Part shown: positions 37,401-49,186 of the stretch, one piece after another
Numbering within the stretch: position 1 is the first letter of the stretch
Layout: each line of letters opens with the position of its first letter
Origin: Eustoma russellianum
Lineage: Eukaryota > Streptophyta > Magnoliopsida > Gentianales > Gentianaceae
Direction: 5' to 3'
Assembly (NCBI GenBank): GCA_036186865.1
Contig: AP025040.1
Span: forward strand, 35,947,521-36,011,520
DNA: 64,000 bases
The notes under the pieces: generated by a model
What the model was told of the DNA's origin: nothing
What the model saw: the letters and a program-made list of their open reading frames with translations, nothing else
Database searches by the model: none
Program-made: the position numbers and the translations under genes

Positions 37401-38125
37401 TAGGTCATGACTCTCATAATACAATGTCCAGTATGATTAAGCAACTATAGGAAATAGAACCTAAAAGATTGCATGCAAGAATGATATCGATTATATACTA
37501 AGGTAAAGATGATCAAAGGATGAATCTGTCTAATTTACTATACTATTTATCTATGATGTTGTCTTTGAAGGTAATTTCATTACATGACAAAGTATCTCTC
37601 ATATTTATTGTACTATTTGTCTATATTGATTTCTTGACTATTACTTCCATGCATGTTGTTCATACGATATTTGTTCTATGTTTCACTGTATTATCTGTAC
37701 TACCCCAGTCCCTATGTATGATCCACTTGACGAATCTAAGCGAAAATACTTGCTGAGAGATTCGTTATCGCTCTCCCCCTTATTTTAACATGCAGATCCA
37801 TAGGACCCTGAGCCAAAGTTAATAGAGGATGAGCCTCGAGACTAGGTTCAGGGAGCTGATTAGTAGACTACGGTGGCATCTTTTGTATTTTGTTATTCAG
37901 CTCTGTACTTATGATGTTTTGTACTGATGATGTATCTGTGACACTACTTCGGATGTATTAGTTCATACTCATGTCGGTGTTTATTTTTTTTATGCTATGA
38001 TATTTTCACTATTTGATACATGTTATGACGAAATGAACATAGATGGTATTGACGCCTTGTACTTCTGGCAGTAGAGTACGGTGGGTGCACCGTGCCGAGA
38101 CCCTAGTCCCGGGCAGGACGCCACA
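34480..38125 (+). mobile_element. K 5' LTR (3646 bp)
   Basis: Pairs with 55849-61210 over its length. The first ~600 bp include a CCACCCACCC-rich stretch (34725-34755). There are long pyrimidine-rich runs (34740-35120), recurrent GGCCRAAAG/CTTTCGGCC motifs (35870-36500), and a set of four small hairpin motifs at 36923-37208. No gene; open frames here are not maintained in the 3' LTR. Confidence 0.92.
36923..37208 (+). repeat. Iterated GTGTAACACC-plus-hairpin motif in K 5' LTR (4 copies)
   Basis: Copies start at 36923, 36987, 37112 and 37181. Each has GWGTAACACC followed by a small inverted repeat: CCTTGC/GCAAGG, CCTTGTCC/GGACAAGG, a weaker CGYGT…ACACG, and ATGGT/ACCAT. Stem sequences differ while pairing is largely kept. 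Confidence 0.8.
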
Positions 38126-38358
38126 TGTGCTATTAGAATGAAGGCTCTAGATCCACAGTTGGCAACATAAGATAAGCAACGACTTGTAGCTAGGCTATGA
38201 TTCTAGAATCTAGGTGTTAATCTTAGAACAAGTGAGGCCGCCTTGGTGCAAGTCCTCTACGTTAACAGTAATTAACTATTTCTTCATACAAGTAAGATAT
38301 ATACCAAAGTTGTGTATGTTTATATGGACTAATTATTTAAAATGGTTGTGTCAATAGG
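38126..38358 (+). promoter_or_regulatory. K primer binding site region and leader
   Basis: Directly after the LTR end (CCACA) comes TGTGCTATTAGAATG, a decayed version of the initiator-Met primer site TGGTATYAGAGC. The rest of the 233-bp leader is non-coding and ends at the gag ATG at 38359. Its first part (AAGGCTCTAGATC) resembles the H leader (AAGGCTCCAGATC, 25882). Confidence 0.65.
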
Positions 38359-39450
38359 ATGGCATCACTACCACGTGGTAGGCCCCGACAAGACCGACAG
38401 GCACAATTACCTCCGCCACCCCCACCACCACCAGCACCACTGGCTGAGGATCCAATGCCACCTCCCTCGGAGCAGATTCCACCTCTGCAGGCACCGGGTC
38501 TTGGAGGTACTCTGCCAGCATTCTTTGATGCTATGATTCAGTTAGGGCAGGCAGTTGGGAATGCTTAGGCTGCACCAGTGCCGCCACCTCAGCAACCTCA
38601 ACAAAACAGATGGGCACCAGATATTTCTTCGCAGAACTCAAGAGATCTTGTGTGCCAAGCTTTAAAGGAGGGAATGGCCCAGACGATGCAAAAAAAATGG
38701 CTGGATGAGGTCAAAAACTTCTTCGACTTATTGCAAGTACCGGATGAGGTCAAGGCTCAGATTATTCGCCCCTTTCTGATTGGAGAATCCAACCAATTGT
38801 GGAAAATGAATATTCAACTGTTGGCCACCCATGTGGCTTGGGAGAGATTTGTAGGCGATTTCCAGAAATTTTATATTCCAGCCTCTATGACCATCAGAAA
38901 AATCAGGGAGTTTGAATCTTTGAAATAAGAGGTTGGTATGTCTGTTTCAAAATATGCATGTGGTTTTACAGCACTGGGCCGATACGTTTCGTCTGTAATT
39001 GCAGATGAAAGACTTAAGATGATTAAGTTTGAAAGGGGATAGAGCTCGAGAATCAGAACCTGTATTGTTAATTCAAATCCAAGTAATTTTGGACAGTTGT
39101 TGGATGCGTGTTGCTGGGTAGAGCAGGACATTGTCTGGAGAGATGAAGAGACCAGAGGCAAGAGGCCTCGAGAAGTGACAGGTGGGAGGTCCGAGCAACG
39201 GACCAAGTTTTGGAAGAAGTCTTGCGGACGATCACAGCCCCGACGTCAGTAGCAGCCCTCATGACAACAAGTAGGACATAGACAATTTCAACTATAGTGA
39301 CAGTAAAGTAAGCACAGCCAGCCTTTCTCAAGTGCCAAACATGCCAGTAGAATCACCCCGGAGAATGCTAGAAGAGAGCGGATCATGCTTTGGTTGTGGC
39401 ATGACCAGACACATGGTCAAGGATTGCCCTGAAAGGAAAAGGCAACAGTA
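38359..39450 (+). pseudogene. K gag (capsid/nucleocapsid) remnant
   Basis: ATG at 38359 opens MASLPRGRPRQDRQAQL, then a run of eight prolines; the same MAS start is seen in the H scrap. The frame is stopped by TAG at 38566-38568 and resumes in frame at 38569 through the capsid-like core (WLDEVKNFFDLLQVPDE, then WERFVGDFQKFYIPA). TAA at 38926-38928 comes just before the next expected block (VSKYACGFTALGRY, ADERLKMIKFERG), which is still readable in the same frame. After that, frame shifts and stops increase. A complete zinc knuckle CFGCGMTRHMVKDC lies at about 39387-39428 in another frame. Known role of the family: virus-like particle formation. Confidence 0.88.
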
Positions 39451-39640
39451 GGGAGGACGTCCCCAGGCTATTGCCCGGGTTCATATTATGACAGATGCAG
39501 AAGTAGAGGAGGCACCTGACGTCATGACAAGTATTCTCAATTATATACTTTAACCTAATTGGTATGGTTTGTTCTAATTGTTATACAATGTTGCATAATA
39601 GAACTTCATGCTGGGATTCTAGATGTAGAAACCCCATAAT
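39451..39640 (+). other. K gag-protease linker, no open frame
   Basis: Degenerate stretch between the zinc knuckle and the protease. It contains scattered stops, and I see no recognisable motif. Confidence 0.5.
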
Positions 39641-39649
39641 TATATGTGA

Positions 39650-39868
39650 GTGGATGTAGGTGTGATAATAGTAAATAACATACCCGCAAACGTGTTGTTC
39701 GATAGTGGTGCAAGCCACTCATTTATATCAAAGAGGTTCGCCAGGAACTTGGAAAGCTGCCCTACCTGGCTAGAACACCCCTGTAGTGTTCTGGCAGTGG
39801 GAGATCAGATTATCATGTCACACCATCTGTATAATAATTGTGGAATTGAAATAGAGGTTCAATAATTC
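39650..39868 (+). pseudogene. K aspartic protease remnant
   Basis: A 71-codon open frame carries the retropepsin active site FDSGASHSFIS at about residues 17-27, preceded by the hydrophobic strand ANVLFD. After the stop near 39865 the similarity continues in another frame (a readable GDFDVTLGMD-type block is reduced to GDFDVTLGMDSL near 39896). The catalytic Asp is present. Known role: cleavage of the gag-pol polyprotein. Confidence 0.85.
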
Positions 39869-40365
39869 GAGGAAACACTACTCCGATACAGATGGGGGAT
39901 TTTGATGTCACTTTGGGTATGGACAGTTTGTTACATAATCATGCTCAGATAGATTGTCGGAAGAAGCAAATAGTGATCCAGAACCCAGGACAGGAAGAAA
40001 TTACCTACTAGGAAAATAGCAAATTAAGGAAGACCCAACAGAACGTATACCTGACCACGGCACAGGCCTTCCAAGTATTAAGGAAGGGAAACAAAGGGTT
40101 TTTAGTATATGCTCCAGAGACAGAGACCGAGACACCAACACTAGAAAGCATCCTGGTAGTTTGAGAATTTCTGAGTGTATTTCTGGAAGATTTTCCAGGC
40201 TTGCCATCGTATTGGGAAATCAAATTCGAGATTAATGTGATGCCTCAAACAGAACAATCTCTAAGGCTCCGTACAGAATGGCTCTGGCGGAATTAAAAGA
40301 GCTAAAAGCATAATTACAGGAGTTAATCGATAAAAGTTTATCCGGCCTAGCCTATCGCCATAGGG
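39869..40365 (+). pseudogene. K protease end and RT N-terminus, cut by LTR-J
   Basis: After the protease, decayed sequence includes a LPSYWEIKFEINVMP block (about 40200), the usual lead-in to Gypsy RT. A frame change then gives SKAPYRMALAELKELKA, a stop, and LQELIDKS. The final codons before the insertion correspond to the conserved Ser-Pro-Trp-Gly of RT, with Trp now a stop (TAG, 40361-40363). LTR-J begins at 40366 and the next RT codons are at 53146. Confidence 0.88.
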
Positions 40366-43226
40366 TGTTGTACCTAACGAAAATTGTACTGTATTTGAGG
40401 CGTATGGAGTAGTGCAATAAAAATGATTAGTCTTTCCAAGTGCATTTTTTTCTAAATTTATTACTTCTCTTTAATTATTTTTCCTTAAAGTGAATATTAT
40501 AAGAAATAGTGTACTACCCCAAGTATGATTTATGAAACGTGTGAAAGGACCATTCTGCCCTTACAAAACTTTAGAAAATTCGACCATGAGGGTCTAGGGA
40601 AAATTCTAGAATACCTTAAATCCTCAAGAAGCCAAATAGCTTTTAATGGTCTTCTTAAAAGCAAGACTAAAAGCCTACACCAAATTAAGTATGTTACTAA
40701 TATTCTTAAAAAGTTTTAAAGGAAAAGTTTTTCCACTTTTCCTCCCCCAACCGCCGGCTAAGTGAAGGGTAAAGCCCCATGAGATTACTTTTAATTTAAT
40801 GCTCCAACTAGTCCCTTTATGGTCTCTTAAATAAATTCAAAAAGGGTCTTATACATGAAGAAGGTGAGATGTTATTTCAAGACTTACGATCCTTTCCACC
40901 TTGAGGCCGTTGGATGCAAAAACAATAGGGAATTATGGGATGAACTTTACCATTAACATCTCAATTAACTATCCAATTTTCATTTACCACAACTTCCAAA
41001 AGCAGACTAAAGAGTAAAGAAAACCTAAAGCTACCCCCCTAACTGCCGGATTACCATGGATAATCCATGGTAACTCTTAAACAACTACTTTAGTTACTTT
41101 TTTTAACCCATCCTAAAAAGTAACTCAAGGAGTAATTAAGGAAGGTAACTAAGGGATAAATAAACCCAACCATATCCGTAACCGCCAGTTACCCTACTAA
41201 GGTTAACCCGTGAAGACTTCATCAACCACCTTGGTTACTTTTTCTTAACCCCACCTCAAAAAGTAACTCATGTAGTAATTGGGGTCAAGCACTAAACGAT
41301 CTTCATAATGGTGTTCATGCAAAGGAGGGAAAATCTTTTCTCCTTCTTCTTTAAACCCACGGCCTCCCTCTAGGGTTGGCAAGAAACCATTTTCAAAAAG
41401 CTCAACCTAGAAGCTTCCTCCATCTACAACACTCAAACCAGTCAAGAGCTCACCTAAGCAAAACAACCAAGACTTCTTACACAAACCTTCCATCACTTTC
41501 TCTCACACGGCTAGCCTTGGACTAAGGAGATCCAAGAACCATCTTCAAGATACAAGTTTCATCTAGGTAAGTCACATCTTAGATTCTAAAGTAGAATTCA
41601 TTTTCTTCAAAAAGTAAAGCTTACATTTTGGTTGTTCTTCCTCACCAAAACTGTGACCCATATATGGTCACTAGGGTGAAGTTCCTTCAAGCTACTAGGT
41701 GGTAGCAAGCATTTGGTGGGTTGAACCTCTTGCAATCCTCATTTGAACACCATTTTGGTAAGCTAATCTAGCTTCAAACTAGCTCCATTATGTCTTTAAA
41801 TAGTAGCCAACCCTTATCTCTACTCTCTCTCAACCGTATGCTTAGGAAGAGGTTGGAGAAAAGTCCACTCTATTTCAACAAAGGCACAAACTCGAGAAAG
41901 ATCTAAGGTCAAAAAGGCAAGTACACTCTAAGCAACCTTGGCTTATTTATGAAGTATGAATGACTAGCCTCTCTAAGATGTGAATGTTTGTTGAATATTC
42001 TAAGTACTATGAATGAGAACTTAGTGGTTTTAAGAAAAAGTGTTGTCTTGATGTATGGTCTACTACATGTATTTGTCTGTGCTAAAACCAAAATATGACA
42101 TGACACCCACTATGTGCAAGAAATGGGCTGTTATGATGAGGGTTGGAGTATGAGTTAGTCTTGTTGAGAATGGACCACATGAAGTGTGAAATGCATGGAG
42201 ATGGCGTGTGCTATGTATAAAATGGCTAGGCTGTTTTGTTGTGATTTATGTGTAGCCTAAAGATTATTATTATTCTGGAAATCATTATGTCAAAATAGGT
42301 ATTTTGTGGTTAGTAAGCCATTTTAGAGAAATAAGGTTATTTGGAAAGTAATGGACAAGAAAAAGTGAGAAAAGGCAAAACTACTGGAGCTGGACAGTTT
42401 TAAGTGGTGTATTGTATGGTCCGAAAAAGAACCCTAGGAACGTGTAATTTAGCTAAATTTTGGAAGGATAGTAGCCTTATATGTTTAGTAAAAGTGAGAG
42501 GTGGAATTAAGGTAAAAGAACTTGTGGTTTGCCCTAAATAAATTTTTTTTGTAGGAGTAGGTCACTGCAGTTCCGGTAAAAACAATAACTTAGAAAGAAA
42601 ATTATTTGACCCCCTTAAGTATATTGGATTGCCTTGAAAATTTTACAGTACTTACCTAAGACATAGAGTAGTATGTTCATGGGAGGAATTTACTCGAAAT
42701 TACTGTTTTTATGGGGTAACAATTAAGAGAAAGTCACGGTACAAAATCTGGAAAAACAGAGCCACAGGATATAGTGATTATTAAGGCCTTAACCTTCTTT
42801 AATTGGACTTGTATGTGATGTTGGGCCTTTAAAATATTACTTCTTAGTGTATTGGCTATTTTTCCAGGTTTTAGCCGTGATTAGATAAGGACTTACGGCC
42901 CATTAAATTGAAGTAAGAACGGGTACAACACTGCTGGACTCGGCAGTACCCAATTTAGTAAATTAATGATTTGATGGTTTTATCTACCTCGTAATGTCAC
43001 GGAATTCTTATGGCATGTAGATAATACTTCATTATGCATACGTCTGGCATAAGTTTATGAAAATAGGCCCTAAATTGATGATTGGTGGCCGCATGAACAG
43101 AGTGTTAATGCTGGAATATTTTCCAACTTAAGAGACAAGACTGTATATGTCTTATGTGACGTATTTAGTCATGAATTGTGTAGAGAAAAAGGGGTTTGAG
43201 TGATTTTCAAATGCATGATTTAAATG

Positions 43227-44020
43227 TGCACAAAAACGAGCATAAGATATAAACGTGCATAAGTGTACATGTGTGCATGATAACTTGCCATTACTTGCCT
43301 TATTTAGCTTATATATTATGTTGCCGTACTAACGAGCCATGAAGCATTAAAGCTTACATCATATGGCGAACATTTGTTGAGTTTATACTATTTTCAGGTG
43401 CCACCATTAATGAACTAAAGTAGTTCATTAAGTGAAATACTTAGTTTGATAAACTAAGTAGTTCATTAAAGGAAGATTCATTTGGAAAAGGCACAAAGGC
43501 AACAAGGCCAAGGAAGGAAAGTTCTCTCCTCCTCCCCATCTTATTAAACACGCCACATATACATAATATATATATATTTTCAGATTTTTTGAAAAAGGCA
43601 CGTACACATGTATTCCAACGTACTACCGACACGTTATATATCTTACGTACGTACGTTAACGTCACACCATTATACTTAACTCATATTTATGAGTACATTC
43701 AGGTCTTATATCATATGATATAAGATATGGTGATGACAAATTAAATACGACACGATAAAAGGTTCTAAACCGAAATTTGTCGTATCGGGCGAATACCGAA
43801 ACTTCGCCAACGTGTCACGTACTTGCCATAAATAAATGGCCAGCCCATATACATCAAAAATTGATGAAAATTTCGTGCTACACATGGTATGATCATCCAA
43901 AATACTTTCCATGTTGGCACACACAAATCACCCCACATTTAGGCCAAAATGTGAAGATTCCAATTTTAATTTTGTCACATGTTTATGGTACCACTTTAAA
44001 TCAGCCAAGTGCTGAAATTC
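43227..44020 (-). repeat. Inverted repeat left arm, outer single-copy part
   Basis: Mirrors 51034-51829 on the right (the coordinates of a pair sum to about 95056). It contains the paired AGTAGTTCATTAA/TTAATGAACTACTT blocks near 43410-43470, an ACGTACGTACGTTAACGT palindrome-rich stretch near 43645, and AT-rich tracts. No gene. Confidence 0.9.
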
Positions 44021-45656
44021 AAAGTATATATTATATATATTATGTATAACATAATATATATATCATGTGCAAAAGTTGGAATTTAAATTAGAGAAAAATC
44101 GGGTAATCGATAAATATCGAAAATTCGGTTTTCTACACACATAACATGGAACGTTTTTCTTGAACATCATGTGACACGTATCTAGACACTTTTTACATAT
44201 AATATACATCTTAAAGTGTTCTAGAAAATTAAATTAAGGGCTGATTGGAATATTACATGTGTGTATTATTAAATGTGTATTATTTTACAAAGTTAGCAAA
44301 AATAAAATTCAGCACATGCCAAACACATTACCAACGCCCCTACAGCTGAGATGGAGCTTATTTGGAGCCTTGTTGGCATATTGATTGGTCAAGGATCAAT
44401 CATACAATGTTGGTGACTTAAAGAAAGAAGTTACAAAAGGTAATATTTCAAAATCTTGTCACAATTGTGACACATGCTGAAAATTCAGCATGTGTGCTAA
44501 TGGGTGGCGTTTTTAATGTCATTATGAGACATATTTTACTTCTTGATTAAGGTGGATTGATTGGAAGATGATTTGGAAGTATTTTTAATAAGTTATGGAA
44601 TTAAAATTATGATATTTTGAATATCACACATGCTGAAAATTTCAGCATGTGTAGGAGTGTGCATGGCCGAAATTTAGGTCATATTATTGTCTAATTTTTA
44701 TTCCATAAAAGATGAGAATATTGCATACTAAATGATGATTGAATTGTTGGATTAAATTAATGCAAAATAGGCAATATTTTGAATAAGTGGTGGATGTTAC
44801 ACATGCTGAAATTTCAGCATGTGGAAGACATGGTGTGGCCGAATGTTAACCTCTTTTGTGTCCAAGTTCACTTCTAAATTGATAGCAAGACTTACCATGT
44901 ATTATTGATTCATTTTTATGGTGAAAAATCAAAGAATAATGGGTATTATTTTGAAGGAAATAGAAGGTTGCACATGCTGAAAAATTCAGCATGGCAAGAA
45001 CATCATGGCCGATTTTCTTGGGTAGAAAAGGAGGGATTTTATTGTCTTGCAATTTATGATGAAATTTGTGATTTATGGCATGACTTAATGGTTGATATTG
45101 GCACATGTTTAAAGTGTTAATCTCAGATTTTTCCATGTCATCTTGATGACAACATTGAGCCAATAAAGAGGTGCCAAGTAAGCGACGACTAAATGATGAT
45201 CCAATAGAATGATGCCAAGCAAGCAAGGCATTGTCACAATGATGTCTTACACTCTCTCAAGGACTTAAAAGACAATTTTCAAGAGGGGAGAAACCCTAGG
45301 AGGGGACGGCTGCAATTAAAAAGAGAAGAGGAGAGCAAACAAAACAAGGCCAAGCATTGCAAGATTCAAAGTGATCAAAAAGCCTAGTTCTTCTTCTTCC
45401 ACATTCTCTCTTTCTTTCTTTCTTCTTGTAAGCCTATTGTATTCATATTCTTTCAATCTTGAATAGGCTTGAGATAAACCACCATTCATTATACATCTTT
45501 GTAAAAGATTGATCAAGGTGTGATCAATCTTCATTCTTGCTTGGTGGTGGTGTTCGTGCGAATTGTATTGAACATACAAGGTTTGTAAAGGGTTGGAGTT
45601 GGTGTGTAACTCCATCAACCCTGTGGTAAGGTGTTTTTGAGTTGTGTGTATTATTT
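44021..45656 (-). repeat. Inverted repeat left arm, tandem unit 1 (1636 bp)
   Basis: Starts AAAGTATATATTATATAT. Followed by two further copies with exactly the same period. It contains four copies of a 24-25-bp palindrome (half-site CACATGCTGAA) at about 44471, 44627, 44800 and 44971. A 126-codon minus-strand open frame (44846-45226) covers one of them and is repeated in every copy, but codes nothing recognisable. Confidence 0.95.
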
Positions 45657-47292
45657 AAAGTATATATTATATATATTATGTATAACATAATATATATATC
45701 ATGTGCAAAAGTTGGAATTTAAATTAGAGAAAAATCGGGTAACCGATAAATATCGAAAATTCGGTTTTCTACACACATAACATGGAACGTTTTTCTTGAA
45801 CATCATGTGACACGTATCTAGACACTTTTTACATATAATATACATCTTAAAGTGTTCTAGAAAATTAAATTAAGGGCTGATTGGAATATTACATGTGTGT
45901 ATTATTAAATGTGCATTATTTTACAAAGTTAGCAAAAATAAAATTCAGCACATGCCAAACACATTACCAACGCCCCTACAGCTGAGATGGAGCTTATTTG
46001 GAGCCTTGTTGGCATATTGATTGGTCAAGGATCAATCATACAATGTTGGTGACTTAAAGAAAGAAGTTACAAAAGGTAATATTTCAAAATCTTGTCACAA
46101 TTGTGACACATGCTGAAAATTCAGCATGTGTGCTAATGGGTGGCGTTTTTAATGTCATTATGAGACATATTTTACTTCTTGATTAAGGTGGATTGATTGG
46201 AAGATGATTTGGAAGTATTTTTAATAAGTTATGGAATTAAAATTATGATATTTTGAATATCACACATGCTGAAAATTTCAGCATGTGTAGGAGTGTGCAT
46301 GGCCGAAATTTAGGTCATATTATTGTCTAATTTTTATTCCATAAAAGATGAGAATATTGCATACTAAATGATGATTGAATTGTTGGATCAAATTAATGCA
46401 AAATAGGCAATATTTTGAATAAGTGGTGGATGTTACACATGCTGAAATTTCAGCATGTGGAAGACATGGTGTGGCCGAATGTTAACCTCTTTTGTGTCCA
46501 AGTTCACTTCTAAATTGATAGCAAGACTTACCATGTATTATTGATTCATTTTTATGGTGAAAAATCAAAGAATAATGGGTATTATTTTGAAGGAAATGGA
46601 AGGTTGCACATGCTGAAAAATTCAGCATGGCAAGAACATCATGGCCGATTTTCTTGGGTAGAAAAGGAGGGATTTTATTGTCTTGCAATTTATGATGAAA
46701 TTTGTGATTTATGGCATGACTTAATGGTTGATATTGGCACATGTTTAAAGTGTTAATCTCAGATTTTTCCATGTCATCTTGATGACAACATTGAGCCAAT
46801 AAAGAGGTGCCAAGTAAGCGACGACTAAATGATGATCCAATAGAATGATGCCAAGCAAGCAAGGCATTGTCACAATGATGTCTTACACTCTCTCAAGGAC
46901 TTAAAAGACAATTTTCAAGAGGGGAGAAACCCTAGGAGGGGACGGCTGCAATTAAAAAGAGAAGAGGAGAGCAAACAAAACAAGGCCAAGCATTGCAAGA
47001 TTCAAAGTGATCAAAAAGCCTAGTTCTTCTTCTTCCACATTCTCTCTTTCTTTCTTTCTTCTTGTAAGCCTATTGTATTCATATTCTTTCAATCTTGAAT
47101 AGGCTTGAGATAAATCACCATTCATTATACATCTTTGTAAAAGATTGATCAAGGTGTGATCAATCTTCATTCTTGCTTGGTGGTGGTGTTCGTGCGAATT
47201 GTATTGAACATACAAGGTTTGTAAAGGGTTGGAGTTGGTGTGTAACTCCATCAACCCTGTGGTAAGGTGTTTTTGAGTTGTGTGTATTATTT
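45657..47292 (-). repeat. Inverted repeat left arm, tandem unit 2 (1636 bp)
   Basis: Near-identical to unit 1; only a few substitutions were noticed (for example AAATAGAAGG in unit 1 versus AAATGGAAGG). The junction with the previous unit carries TATTATTT, which is absent from both unit edges elsewhere. Confidence 0.95.
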
Positions 47293-48920
47293 AAAGTATA
47301 TATTATATATATTATGTATAACATAATATATATATCATGTGCAAAAGTTGGAATTTAAATTAGAGAAAAATCGGGTAACCAATAAATATCGAAAATTCGG
47401 TTTTCTACACACATAACATGTAACGTTTTTCCTGAACATCATGTGACACGTATCTAGACACTTTTTACATATAATATACATCTTAAAGTGTTCTAGAAAA
47501 TTAAATTAAGGGCTGATTGGAATATTACATGTGTGTATTATTAAATGTGCATTATTTTACAAAGTTAGCAAAAATAAAATTCAGCACATGCCAAACACAT
47601 TACCAACGCCCCTACAGCTGAGATGGAGCTTATTTGGAGCCTTGTTGGCATATTGATTGGTCAAGGATCAATCATACAATGTTGGTGACTTAAAGAAAGA
47701 AGTTACAAAAGGTAATATTTCAAAATCTTGTCACAATTGTGACACATGCTGAAAATTCAGCATGTGTGCTAATGGGTGGCGTTTTTAATGTCATTATGAG
47801 ACATATTTTACTTCTTGATTAAGGTGGATTGATTGGAAGATGATTTGGAAGTATTTTTAATAAGTTATGGAATTAAAATTATGATATTTTGAATATCACA
47901 CATGCTGAAAATTTCAGCATGTGTAGGAGTGTGCATGGCCGAAATTTAGGTCATATTATTGTCTAATTTTTATTCCATAAAAGATGAGAATATTGCATAC
48001 TAAATGATGATTGAATTGTTGGATCAAATTAATGCAAAATAGGCAATATTTTGAATAAGTGGTGGATGTTACACATGCTGAAATTTCAGCATGTGGAAGA
48101 CATGGTGTGGCCGAATGTTAACCTCTTTTGTGTCCAAGTTCACTTCTAAATTGATAGCAAGACTTACCATGTATTATTGATTCATTTTTATGGTGAAAAA
48201 TCAAAGAATAATGGGTATTATTTTGAAGGAAATGGAAGGTTGCACATGCTGAAAAATTCAGCATGGCAAGAACATCATGGCCGATTTTCTTGGGTAGAAA
48301 AGGAGGGATTTTATTGTCTTGCAATTTATGATGAAATTTGTGATTTATGGCATGACTTAATGGTTGATATTGGCACATGTTTAAAGTGTTAATCTCAGAT
48401 TTTTCCATGTCATCTTGATGACAACATTGAGCCAATAAAGAGGTGCCAAGTAAGCGACGACTAAATGATGATCCAATAGAATGATGCCAAGCAAGCAAGG
48501 CATTGTCACAATGATGTCTTACACTCTCTCAAGGACTTAAAAGACAATTTTCAAGAGGGGAGAAACCCTAGGAGGGGACGGCTGCAATTAAAAAGAGAAG
48601 AGGAGAGCAAACAAAACAAGGCCAAGCATTGCAAGATTCAAAGTGATCAAAAAGCCTAGTTCTTCTTCTTCCACATTCTCTCTTTCTTTCTTTCTTCTTG
48701 TAAGCCTATTGTATTCATATTCTTTCAATCTTGAATAGGCTTGAGATAAACCACCATTCATTATACATCTTTGTAAAAGATTGATCAAGGTGTGATCAAT
48801 CTTCATTCTTGCTTGGTGGTGGTGTTCGTGCGAATTGTATTGAACATACAAGGTTTGTAAAGGGTTGGAGTTGGTGTGTAACTCCATCAACCCTGTGGTA
48901 AGGTGTTTTTGAGTTGTGTG
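47293..48920 (-). repeat. Inverted repeat left arm, tandem unit 3
   Basis: Third copy. It has the same TATTATTT filler at its start, but its end runs on naturally into ATTAGTGTGAACCAAGG, the inner part of the arm. Confidence 0.95.
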
Positions 48921-49142
48921 ATTAGTGTGAACCAAGGAAGGTGTTCCTTGAAGACTGGAGTAGGTTGTTGATAACCGAACCAGTATAAAATTCTTGGTGT
49001 CATTTACTTTCTGCATTTACTTTTCAGTTTCTGCACTGTTTATACATTTTGTTCACGATCGTAAAAATAGTAAACGAATTTCAAAAATTATAAAAATTTC
49101 TAGAAACATACTTGCACGTTCTAGGGTTAATTTGGCATAAGT
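48921..49142 (-). repeat. Inverted repeat left arm, inner part
   Basis: Runs from GTGTGAACCAAGG through the GAACCAGTATAAAATTCTTGG landmark to CTAGGGTTAATTTGGCATAA. Perfectly or almost perfectly mirrored at 49187-49410. Confidence 0.92.
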
Positions 49143-49186
49143 TTCAACCCTTTTGGACAAGTATGTGCACGTTCTAGGGTTAGCAA
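49143..49186. other. Central spacer of the giant inverted repeat
   Basis: About 44 bp between the arms. It contains an extra direct copy of GTGCACGTTCTAGGGTTAGC similar to the arm sequence, so the centre itself has a short repeat. A spacer this short would let the arms extrude or fold easily. Confidence 0.85.

Noticed and set aside
34480..38125. Possible host genes suggested by short open frames and pyrimidine-rich stretches around 34740-37760
   Set aside because: The same region recurs at 55849-61210 as the other LTR of K, and the short frames are broken there.
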